Shown piece after piece: positions 15,989 through 25,227 of a DNA stretch of 25,227 nt; positions within the stretch are counted from its first letter, which is position 1, and each line of letters opens with the position of its first letter. The stretch is from Flavobacteriales bacterium (GTDB lineage Bacteria > Bacteroidota > Bacteroidia > Flavobacteriales_F > PHOS-HE28): assembly GCA_016710685.1 (NCBI GenBank), contig JADJVC010000005.1, forward strand, positions 1 through 25,227. Reading direction: 5' to 3'. The notes beneath the pieces are model-generated. The model saw nothing but the letters and a program-made list of their open reading frames with translations, was not told the origin of the DNA and did not search any database. The position numbers were made by a program, and so were the translations under genes.

Positions 15989-17134
15989 TCAAAACCCCAA
16001 ACTATTCTTCCGCACCAGCACCGCCTGGTAGCCCACAATTCCAAACGACCTTCCCGGAGCAACAAAGCCACCATCATCAAGCAACGTGAGGTCGTGCAGC
16101 ACGTCTTCGTTGTCAATGGGGTAGGAGCGTTGCCACAGTTGCGTGCCTGAGGTGTTCACGCGCATCGCCATGCCGTCGGTGAGGTTTGCGTTTCCGGTTT
16201 GGCCTACCAAGACCAGGTCGCCGTTGGAAGCTTTGTGAATGCCTTCCGTGGTATTTGCCGCTGCCACATCGCCGAAGGTGCGTGTCCACAGCGTGTCTCC
16301 TGCTTGGTCCATCGCCATTAGGTAGGTGCTGCGCACGTGCTGTCCACCGGCTAATGGGCCGAAACTGTCCCGTGCGGCCGGCGAGGTAGAAATTCGCGCC
16401 GCTGCGTGCAATGCCGTTGAAGAGGTCGGGCTTTATGCCGCCCCAGCTTTGCCACCACAGCTCACTTCCGTTTAGGTCAACAGCGAGGACGTATGCATCC
16501 ACATCACCGCTAAGGTTCGCAACACGCCCTGCGGCCATAAAGCCATTGTCCATCAAGGCCACGCCGTTCAACGCATCGTCGCCGCCGGTGCCGTATTGCT
16601 GGTTCCATTGCAACGTTCCGGAAGGAGAAATGCGCACCAGCAGCGCTTGGCTGTCCGGTCCACCACGGAAGGTGCCGCACGCGATCACGCCATTATCAGC
16701 GGTGCGTTCCAGCCCGCGTAATTCTTCTTCGTTCAATGGGTCGTTGGAGGTCCAAGTCCACAACACGGCGCCGGTGTTGGAGATCTTTGCTACGAGCGCA
16801 TCTTGGTCCGAGCGGCCAGGCGCGATGCTCGAGCCACAGAGCAGTATGTTGCCGTCGCCTGAAGCGATCACAGCTTGCACGAAACAAGTGCCCGAATAGC
16901 CAAGTCGAACCACTGTGCATTCAGTCCATTCAGCGTTGTGCGCAGCAATTTGATCTGCACTTTCGCGCCGGTTACGGAAGCATCGCGCACCACCGTTGAA
17001 AATCCGGTGGCATCATTCACGGTGCCGACGGCATCCTGCAACCGTTCGCCACCGTATTGCAGTTGAAAGCCTTGCGCATGGAGCAATCCTGCTGCCAAAA
17101 GCGTGCAGGTCAGCACGGTTTTACGCTTCTTCAT
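15989..17134 (-). CDS. Secreted beta-propeller-repeat protein, frameshifted
   Basis: ATG at 17134 overlaps the alpha-2-macroglobulin stop (ATGA) and starts a signal peptide (MKKRKTVLTCTLLAAGLLHA, Q). The span is 382 codons. The mature part is built from ~50-55-residue repeats of the type GDGNILLCGSSIAPGRSDQD, ALVAKISNTGAVLWTWT, and GGDDALNGVALMDNGFMAAG. Each has a D-G/N turn, a G-rich strand, and a closing LW/LQW strand. This is the pattern of Bacteroidota propeller repeats found in secreted proteins. Frame changes lie near 16900 and 16370. The C-terminus ends VLVRKNSLGF with no sorting domain, unlike many such proteins. It may be exported with or bound by the macroglobulin gene product, judging only from the coupling. 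Function unknown. Confidence 0.75.
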
Positions 17135-20100
17135 TTGGCACTTATTTCCGCGCCGGGTTTTGAAACGGTGACCCATTGGCCGCCGTTGCGCGCGTTGATG
17201 GTGTTATCGTACATCGCGGAGCAGTTGGTGCTCGGCATGTGGAAACGCCCGGTGTACGCGGCGTTCAGCAGCACGCGCCAGATGCGGCTTTCACTCGGTG
17301 CCAGATCGAAGTAGGTCAACACGCGATCGTCGCGGATGTCTTGGTAGGTGAACGGGCTGTTCATCTGTACGTCCTCGGTGCCTTCGAGGCGGCTGTTGCG
17401 GATCTCCCAGCCGCTGGGGAACACTTGCGTGAGCGCCAATTGTTGCAAGGTGCCGCGCATGCCGGGGTTGCCCACGGTGACCACCGCGATGAAGTCGGTG
17501 CCTTGGCTCAGGTTTGGATTGATGGTGGTTCCTTCCATGGTGGTGTAAGTCACGTTCATGGCCAAACCGTTGCTGGCGGGTGTGTTCTTCGCCGGGCGGC
17601 GGCACACCGGTGCGCACCAAGCGTACGTAAAGGATGTTCTTTCCGGTGTTTGAAATGCTCACTTTTTTCTTGCCGTCAGGTGCGGGCAGATCGATGCGCA
17701 CGATAGACCGTTCGCTCATGCGTTCCTGTGCCTTCGCTCCGTTCACAGATGCGGTGAAATGCATGGCCTTGTCCGGCGTGGTGCCTCCCGCTACGCGGCT
17801 TATTGCGAGCAATGCCCACGCAGTGCGGTGCGTGCTGTACCAGCTGTCGAAGCGATGCGGCTACCAATATTTTTCACCACGCTTGCAGCACCGGCCTCAT
17901 CGCCCATGCGGTTCAAGGCTTCAGCTATTATGGCATCGTCGCGCAGGTCGCTGCCGTATGTCCAGCCATTTCCACGTAGCTGGGAATGCTGGTTGCAAGG
18001 CCTTTGGCGATTTCTTGCGCCACGTCGTTGCGGTTGTTCAGCGCGTATGCCGCGGCGAGCATCCATTTGGCTTGCAGGCCGATGTCCGGCGTGGTGCGCA
18101 GTCGGTTCATTGCGCCAGCTTCGGCTTGGTTGGCCAAGGCCAGCGTGTAGAGGCGATAGGCTTGGGTAAGCGAGCTGCGGTCCATGTACCAGCTGTTGGC
18201 TTCAGCCGGTGACCAATCGCGGGCTTGGCGGCGGGTGTAGGTCAGCCATTTGTCCTTCATGCCGGGCAATAATGCGAAGCCTTTGCCTTCTGCCTCGATC
18301 ATGAAATGGCCCGCGTAAGCGCTGGTCCATTCGTCCACTTCGCGTTGGCCGGGCCAATATGCAAAGCCGCCGCTACCGGTCTGGAACTGTTGGTATTTTC
18401 GTAATGCAGCTTCCACATTAGCGCGCATTTCGCTCACCGTTGCATCGTTCATCTCCATCACATCGGCGAGGAAGAGTTGCGGGAACGCCTTGCTGGTGGT
18501 CTGTTCCAAGCAGCCGTGCGGATAGTCGATGAGGGTATTGCAGGCGGCGGCCCGGATCGAGCGGCGGCAACGTGCTCAACTCAAGTAACCGCTGTTGGTG
18601 CCGCCGACACCAAGTGCCTGCGGGCTGGCTTCCCACGACTGTCCGGCCTCCAGCACTGTTTCCGTAGCTTCTGTTTCCGGCGAACCGGCTTGGCGCACGT
18701 CCACCTCGATGGACTGTGTTGCCTTCTCGCCCGCGCCAGTAGCGGTGAGCGTCACTTTTCCTACGCCGATGCGCTCGTTCCTTTTCACCCGGAACATCAC
18801 GGTTTGTTCGCCTGTGGTGCTGAAGGTCAACGCTTGCGTTGTGGAGCCTATTACGGTGAAAAGGTCGTTTGCTTCCAGCGCCAATTGCACGTTCTTCACC
18901 TTGGCTTCCATGGCGAAAACGGCAACGGGCAGGTCCACCGTTTCACCGGGCCCAGTAACGCGCGGCAGGGTGGCCAGCAGCATTAACGGTTTGCGGACGG
19001 GCACGGCTTTTTCCGCGCTGCCGTAGGCGGCTTGCGGTGTGCTGGCCACCACCATGATGCGCACGCTGCCCACGTAGTTGCTGATGGTGAATTGGTGCGT
19101 GGCCTTCTTTCCTTTTTCCAATTTGAACGGTCCCACGAAATGCACCACGGGTTTGAACCGCTGCGCTTTCGTAGCGTCCGCGGGGCTGGCCTGATCGCTG
19201 CCCCCAAGTGCCAAAATGCGCCGCAGTTGCTGACCGAATGCGCCGATCACTTGGTCATACACGTCCCATGTGCACGCCCAACGCTTCCTTGGCGTAGAAA
19301 TGGTTCCGCGGATCGGGTGTCTTGAATCGGGTGAGGTCAGCAATCCTTCGTCGATGGCGAGCGTGTAGGTCATGGCCTTGCCGTCTTTTTCAGACACGCT
19401 CACGCTGAATTGTTCGTCGGTCTTGATCGCGGGCGGCGCCGTGATCTCCGGTGTAATGTGTGTCGCGGCATCTTCCACGGGGATCGGTATCACGCCGTAC
19501 ATGCGGATGGGCAGGTCGTTTGCGGTGCCCTCGGCGTTGGGGCGGTTAGCGCGTGTGGCTGCACCAAGGTGATGTGCGCAAAGGCATTGAGCGCCATTTC
19601 CGCCGTTATGGGGAAGCGGACGTCAGTTTCGTTTTCCTTCAGATCCACCCATTGCGCGGAGAGGATTCGGCTGCCGTTTTCGATGCTCACCAAGGCGCGG
19701 CCTTTGCCGGAGCTTGGGAAGGTGATGGCGCATTCATCGCCCACAGCGTACTTTTCTTTATCGCTATTGAAACGCAGCATGGCCGCGTCCTTGCTGCCTT
19801 CGCGGCGGCTCCGGCCACCGTAGCCGGGCCAGTCCACGTAAAGCTGCGCGGCGCTGGCATGGCCGCTTACGGGATCGCTCACGCGCACGATGAAGCGGCC
19901 CCACAACGGCCGGTCCACGCGGAAGTTGAGGTTGGCTTTCCGTTCGCATCGGTAGTGAGATGTTGCTGGTCGATAAGGCGTGAACTGGGCGCATTGATGT
20001 AATTGGAAGGGCCGTCCATAGCGCCGTTCCACCACCAATCGTAGCTCACTTTCACCACCTGCACATCAAGCGCGTGGTTGGCCAAGGGTTTGCCAAAATG

Positions 20101-22736
20101 GGCATCCAGCGGAAACAGCGCCCAACGGCGTAAGTCGTGTCGGTAAAATAGCGCCCCAGTAGCTGTTTGATTTCCCGGGCACTTTCACGCCGGCACAAGC
20201 GGTGTACGGGTAGTATGTCACGTCAGTGCGGTCCATGCTGGCATCGCCACCGGCCCCGAAAACCGCGCGTTACCACATTCGCTTTCACGGCAGCAGGGGA
20301 GTGGTCATGCAGTTCCAGGTCGAAGGGAAACGTGGCACGGCCGTTCGCGTCCAACCGTCCTTCGAACACGGGACTTTCTTCGGCTTGAGGTCGTTTGCCA
20401 GGTCATCAAAAGCATAGTCGCCGAATCCCTTGAAATCGGCGGAGGTACGCCGTACGGCCCATGGTGACCTTGGCCGCGAGGTCTTCGCTGGCGCGCCGTG
20501 CAACCAGTTGGCCCGGAGCTGCACCTTCTTTACTGTCGGCGGAAATGCGTTCACGACCGAGGCCAGCCAGGATCTTAGTACGGTTCGGCTTCACGGTTTC
20601 AATGCGGACGGAATGGTAAAGCTGGTGCCGCCGACAGCCACGCGCGCGTTCCAAACACCCGTGGTGCATCGGGCGGCGTGGCACAATGGAACGCCGTCAG
20701 CCGTCAACGCCATTGGTGCTAACTCACTGCCGTTGCGCCAAGCGCCCTTGCGGATCGGTAAGCTCGAAAGTCACGGGATGTTCTTCGGCAACGGGATGCG
20801 CGGTTGTTGCAGCATGAAGGTGAGGAAGGAAGAATCGCCGGTACTCACCTCAGCGTTCGCCGTAGAGGAACCCTTTCAATCCCTTGTCCACACTTTCACC
20901 CTGCATCGAATTCGCTTACGCTGAGCGCGCTGCCGTCGTCGGTTTCCAATAACCGCGTTGGTTGCCTTGCTGGCCGATATTGAGGAAGGGGAATGCGATA
21001 AACTCGTACGGCAAAATCGCCATGCCTTTGTTGTCCGTAACCGGCTCCGCTATGGTGCGCCTTTGCAGGTCCAGCACTTTGCGGTTTCACGCCGCTCACA
21101 GGCTCGGTGGTGCGCGGTCGCTCGGCAAGCAGCATCGATCCAGCATCGTTGCCGCGCTTCGCGATCGGGCCAGGTCGAAGCGAGGATGTTTGCGCTTACT
21201 TTCCAGGAGTTTTCCCACGGAAATAGCTGGCGGAGCAGGGGTCTTCACGCTCCCGGTAGTTGTATTCCTCTTCGTAGTCGTAGTCATAATCGTCATAGTA
21301 GTAATAGTTGCGGTTCGGCTGGTCCCACTGGCTGTTATCGTCCGGTGTTTCGTCGGATGTGATCTGCGGGAGCACGGTCTTCGGAGCGGTGCCGCACGGG
21401 TAGGTTGAGTACGCCTGACGGAAGCCGATGTTCGCTTGGTGGGCCCGCCGGGCTCGGCTTTCATCAGTTTGTCGCGGTCAAATAGTAGCGCGTCCGATAC
21501 CGCCTGGCTTCGCCATGGCATCCAGCGGTACGGTGCGGCGCACTACGGGCCGCGCGACGCAGGCCATTTCCTGTTCGCCGTCCAACGCGTTCGCTTGCAG
21601 GAATTGCGGACCGTTGTCCGCGTAAATGCGCACGATCTGCACGTCCACTGCGTTCCAGTTCACCGCCTCGAAAGGGAATAGCAGCCCGTCCGTGGAAGGC
21701 AGGATGGTGCCATTTCCGACCGCGCGCACATCCGGTTTTAACTGTTGAAAAGAGATCGTGATGATGTCCTTTCCGATCGCCTTGCCGTTCACGTTCTTCA
21801 ATCCAGCGGCAACGAATGCACTTTGCTCGCCACCGGGGCGTGTGCCGGGATGAATCGGCAACTTATTGCCGATGATAGCGAGGCGGCAATCGTCCACGCC
21901 TGCAATGCCCGCCAAGCCGCTCAGGTCCTGCGCGGGGTCCGGCAGGTCGCTGAAGAGCAGCGTTGCGAATTCCTCATCGGAAGTGCTGGTTTCGCCGGCC
22001 CGCAATTGAATGTCTTGTAGTGCTGGGAATGGTGAATGTTTTCGCGCCGGAGCCGGTTCCGATAATGGCCTTTCCGTCCCAATGGAATTCAACGGCGCTG
22101 GCTGTTCGCTTGCCTCACACGCTGTCTGCCCCGGCGCGGTGCATTGCTCCTCAGGTTCGTGTTCCCAGTGCATCGTCAACGATAGTGCTACTCTTGTGTA
22201 GCACTCACGCATTTGGAAAGATCGAGGCCTGTTGCATCGTCGCTGGTGAACACGCTCACCACAACTTAACGCTGCCACGAAAGATCCAATGGAGTTCTGA
22301 GGCTTTTGAGGGTAGCTGATGCGCAGGTCGATGTTCTGCTCGAAGGTGGCGAAACCGAACTTCATATACTGAACGCTGGCAGGCGTCCGGCGATGTTCCC
22401 CAGTAAGAATGTGACGGTGTAGTTGGTGGCTTGCTTGAGCAGTGCGTTTCGCGCGGTTGAAAAGCGAGGGTGTGCGCGTCTTTTTAACGCACTACGCCGT
22501 CCGTTTTCGGGTCAGTTGAAAGAAGGATTGTTTGCAACGCGCCGCATCGAAATTGATATTCAATGCCACACCTTCATTCAAACGCACCAGCACGGGAGCG
22601 CGGGCGGAAATATGCCCGACGGTAAATGTTGGGCGTACGGCACGAATTCGGAGCCGGGCCTTTTGGAAAGCGGCTTCTTTGTGCAAGCAGGAAGGGCAAC
22701 AGCGCAGCCAGCGCAATAGTGGGGACGGATTCGCAT
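17131..22736 (-). CDS. Alpha-2-macroglobulin family lipoprotein with thioester, many frameshifts
   Basis: The span is ~1868 codons, normal for Bacteroidota alpha-2-macroglobulins. The start ATG at 22736 gives an N-terminus with ALPACTKKP, a likely lipobox, so the protein is probably anchored in the periplasm. In order: early VGHISARAPVLVRLNEGVAL (~45-65), LLFPFEAVNWNAVDVQIVRI (~350), a Tyr/Asp-rich loop before REDPC (~480-500), VSYDWWWNGAM (~900), AMLRFNSDKEKYAVGDECAI (~985), GFGQQLRRILALGG-like bait-flanking region (~1170), then PHGCLEQTTSKAFPQLFLAD with the thioester CLEQ at 18512-18501 (residue ~1408). The C-terminal domain contains LALTQVFPSGWEIRNSRLEG and YTGRFHMPSTNCSAMYDN. These proteins trap periplasmic proteases; the usual partner, a class C penicillin-binding protein, is not adjacent. 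More than ten frame changes are needed. Confidence 0.92.
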
Positions 22737-22775
22737 GTGCGAAAGATAAACGAACGGGCAGTTCCCCTAATTCTA

Positions 22776-22820
22776 ATTCCTAATTTCCGATTAGCCACTT
22801 CAGTGGTCGGAATTAGGAAT
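22776..22820. repeat. Inverted repeat upstream of the macroglobulin gene
   Basis: ATTCCTAATT-T-CCGA pairs with TCGG-AATTAGGAAT (one bulged T), and inside it CCACT-TC-AGTGG makes a second small hairpin. It occupies most of the 152-bp gap between the SPOR gene (stop at 22889) and the macroglobulin start. It may end the upstream transcript or be a dispersed repeat. Neither arm is followed by a T-run. Confidence 0.6.
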
Positions 22821-22888
22821 CAGGAAAATGGAATTTCCAATCAAGTCTCCGACGCAAGCACGGAATTACTTCCCCTTCCAGCAACTTT

Positions 22889-24988
22889 TCACAGCATCCT
22901 CAGCCGGAAATCGCGCAGCCTTACCGATTCGCCTACCACGAAGCAATCGGTAAAGCCCAAAGCCTGCAATTCCTTCCGGCGCTGTTCGGCGGCCTATACA
23001 GGTGGGTATTCACCGTAGCGGTAACGCACGCGCTGTTGGTGCTGGTCACCGGCTTCACGTCGCCGAGGTCCCCCTGTTGCCCATGGTCTCAGCAGGCACA
23101 TTACCGGCGAAGCTGCCGAGCTGAACGCGGAACACGAGGTCCGACGTGTTGATGTTCCCACAGGAATGGCGTTGAGGTCTTCAGGACCGGCAAGCTAGCG
23201 CCCGCTTCCATGATGGAGACGCGTTTGCCATTTTTGAAGGCCACCAGGGAACGCGCCCTCGAACCCTTTCAACAACATGTCCACTTTGTGCCTTGCCGCC
23301 TCATTGATGTCAGTGTGCACACCGGTATAGTAACGCGTAAGGCCGTCCTTGTCTTTCAGAGTTACGAGGTCGATTGTACCGACGAAAATGTTCTTGGACA
23401 ACCGGTGGCGGAACGCGCCCAGCTGCACGCGCACCAGCACGGGCCGTTGGCTTCACCGATGCCGTTGCCACCGGTACCATTCTCGCTGCCTTTACCGTTC
23501 TCACCGTTTACGCCGTTCACCCCGTTCTTCCCATTGGCCCCGGATGCCGCTGCCTGATGCGGCAGAAACGCTCCAACGGGTTTCCGTTTCCTCGCTCGTC
23601 ACTTTGCCTTCGAAGCCTTGTCCTTTCAGTTGAAGCTCGCGTTTGATGGCATCGGGCAACGCGTCGTAGTTGCCCACGATGTAGAAGGTGATGTCGCCGC
23701 GCTCGATCGTGCGTACGTCGGGCAGGCTGAGGATCCGCTCAATGGTCTTCGCTGATGCCTTCCACTTGTGAGCCGACCTTCACCACGTATGCGCGCTTGG
23801 TCGGTGTTACGCACTCGCGTCACTTTCGGCTTGCGCAAACGGGGCCGAAGGATTCCACGCGCTGGTAATGAAAAGTGACGTTGCCGAATCAAATAATTGA
23901 GCCATCCTTGCAAGGAATTCGTCGTCGCTGATGGTGACACCTCGTGCGTTCACCGGCGCGCCGGCCATTTGTGTTCGGCTCATCATCAATGAAGTCTGGC
24001 ACGCCGTCAAGTCTGTGTCGAGCGGGCAACCGTTGGCATCCACGGCCACGCCAACTTTCGTTGTGTGTGGGCAATGGTCGCTCCAATCCATCACGCCGTC
24101 GCCGTCCTCATCGTCGTTGAACGCGATGGCGTCCATTTCTTCAGGCGAGAGCGTAAGGGCTTGAATTTCTTCTTCTTGGCTTTCCGGTCCATGTTCACTG
24201 CATAACTCACGGAAAGGAGGTGAAGAGAGAGTTGTCGTTCTTCGCGTCGCCTTGGCGTTCGCCGATGCTTTGTCCGACACCCCGTCGATGAAGTCGGTTG
24301 CGGAAAAGTGCATCACGGCACCAACGCGGGCATCGAACCCGCCGCCTGGGCGCATCTTCACGCCCACGCCCACAGGCACGGCCCACGTTCGTTCTTCGTA
24401 TTTACCGAAGCCGTCTATGTTGGCTTCGCGCATCGCTTTCGTAAGTATAGTCGCGGTGGATGTCAACGGCGTCACCGGCATTGGAAGCGTTCTCGGCGAT
24501 GTCGCGGATGATTTGCCGTCGCTCCGGCGTGGTTGTAGCGGCGACCTTGCGCATCCAGCAGGTCCGTCTTGATTGAAGAATTCCACACTCTCAAATCCGA
24601 TGCTCACCCACGGCTCCACCACACGCTTGGGGTTGAGGAGTTGAAGAAATTGTAGGTCACGTTCAATCACTCGGTGGTGATGCGCGATTCGAAGTTGAGG
24701 TTGCGTGTGTTGCCCGTTCATTCACGCCCAAGCGGCCGTGCAACGCTGTGAGGGCCTACTTCGACCAAAGGCGTAACCGGCGTGGAAGCGCGCAGCTGTT
24801 ATCCGATGCGCGAAACAAAGTGGAGCTGTAGGTAATGTCTCTGCCTGCCCCCGTCCCCGTAGAAGGCCATGCCGGTGCCCAATGCGAAGGTGGGCTTCAA
24901 TACGATCTCCGTTTCCGTACTGTCTTGTTGTGCAAATAGTGTCGGCCTCCATGCCCGCCAAAGCCGCAGCCAGCGCCAAGTTGCGCAT
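22889..24988 (-). CDS. Secreted protein with TSP3 repeats and three SPOR-like domains
   Basis: The span is exactly 700 codons from ATG 24988 (signal-like MRNLALAAALAG). The N-terminal part looks like an outer-membrane beta structure (VVEPWVSIGFESVEFFNQ, then GKYEERTWAVPVGVGVKMRP, FDARVGAVMHFSATDFIDGV). Residues ~290-343 hold thrombospondin type 3 calcium motifs (DDEDGDGVMDWSDHCP and DTDLDGVPDFIDDEP). Three SPOR-like segments follow: RGDITFYIVGNYDALPDAIK (~416-460), VLVRVQLGAFRHRL to MLLKGFEGAF (~515-590) and FRVQLGSFAGNVP to LGFTDCFVVGESVRLRDFR (~620-700). Between the first two lies a short Gly-X-Asn segment (GKNGVNGVNGENGKG). SPOR domains bind denuded glycan strands of peptidoglycan, so this protein may bridge outer membrane and cell wall. 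Many frame changes are present, including near 24720, 24600, 24170, 23990, 23560 and 23190. Confidence 0.8.
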
Positions 24989-25043
24989 CGTCTTCGGCTT
25001 TAGGTGGGTTGCGCATGCAGTCGGGTGGATTTGCCCGTTGCGG

Positions 25044-25227
25044 TTACTGCGCGGAGTTCTGCTTGGCGATCGTCATGGCCTCTTGCCCCGTGCGTTCGCC
25101 ATTGTTGTGACGATTAACAAAGAAATTGAGGAAGTTGTAGTTGCTGTCGAGGAATTCCTGACGCTGTGCTTTGGCGGAGTTGTAACGGTCGAACATGCCA
25201 GTCACGTACTTGATCCATCCATCGTTG
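25044..25227 (-). CDS. C-terminal end of an unrecognised protein (partial)
   Basis: An open frame enters from the right edge and stops with TAA at 25046-25044, 55 bp before the start of the TSP3/SPOR gene. The last ~60 residues include YVTGMFDRYNSAKAQRQEFL, DSNYNFLNFFVNRHNN and the end GQEAMTIAKQNSAQ. It is hydrophilic and probably helical, with no membrane segment. I do not recognise the family from this piece. The close spacing and shared strand suggest cotranscription with the next two or three genes. Confidence 0.6.
   Translation of the reverse strand, partial: NDGWIKYVTGMFDRYNSAKAQRQEFLDSNYNFLNFFVNRHNNGERTGQEAMTIAKQNSAQ

Noticed and set aside
1..25227. CRISPR array, tRNA, rRNA, transposase or toxin-antitoxin genes
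   Set aside because: No regularly spaced direct repeats of suitable length, no cloverleaf-like segments, and no recognisable proteins of these classes.

Overview
The window looks like chromosomal DNA of a GC-rich member of the Bacteroidota, probably Flavobacteriia-like. The signs are a complete Bacteroides aerotolerance (Bat) gene order, C-terminal type 9 secretion (T9SS) sorting domains, a bacillithiol deacetylase gene, a thioester alpha-2-macroglobulin of the Bacteroidota lipoprotein type, a SPOR/thrombospondin-3 protein, and promoter-like boxes resembling the Bacteroidota TAnnTTTG consensus. Almost every gene carries one or more single-base frameshifts, and where they can be placed several fall in short homopolymers. 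I read these mainly as uncorrected long-read assembly errors, not mass pseudogenisation, and give each gene its full reconstructed span.

Positions 1-7812 (minus strand): one tightly packed operon, moxR ATPase, DUF58 protein, a BatD/DUF4381-like membrane protein, batA, batB, batC, batD and the first codons of batE at the left edge. Stops and starts overlap as TGATG or ATGA, or lie 3-4 bp apart, except for a gap of roughly 150 bp between moxR and the DUF58 gene. The AAA+ ATPase, von Willebrand A (MIDAS) membrane proteins, the TPR protein and the BatD-type proteins are expected to form one envelope-associated complex.

Positions 7963-11406: a divergent plus-strand pair (MazG-like pyrophosphohydrolase and DUF4442 hotdog protein), an unrecognised secreted protein on the minus strand, then a Cys-type glutathione peroxidase overlapping bshB1 by TGATG, a small thiol-redox unit. 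Positions 11407-12690 are repeat-rich and mostly non-coding, with several palindromic repeats, an 8-bp satellite, an orphan coiled-coil-like ORF and a candidate small RNA on the minus strand with a promoter-like box and an intrinsic terminator.

Positions 12691-15810 (plus): two secreted proteins, one with a T9SS sorting domain and one combining a phage-type S74 (endosialidase chaperone) domain with a C-terminal sorting-like domain. Positions 15989-25227 (minus): a partial gene at the right edge, a TSP3/SPOR protein, a large thioester alpha-2-macroglobulin lipoprotein with an intact CLEQ motif, and a secreted propeller-repeat protein translationally coupled to it. I see no CRISPR array, rRNA, tRNA, transposase or recognisable defence system. 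The most unusual material is the palindromic repeat families, the candidate small RNA, the enlarged N-termini of BatA and BatB, and the S74-sorting domain fusion.
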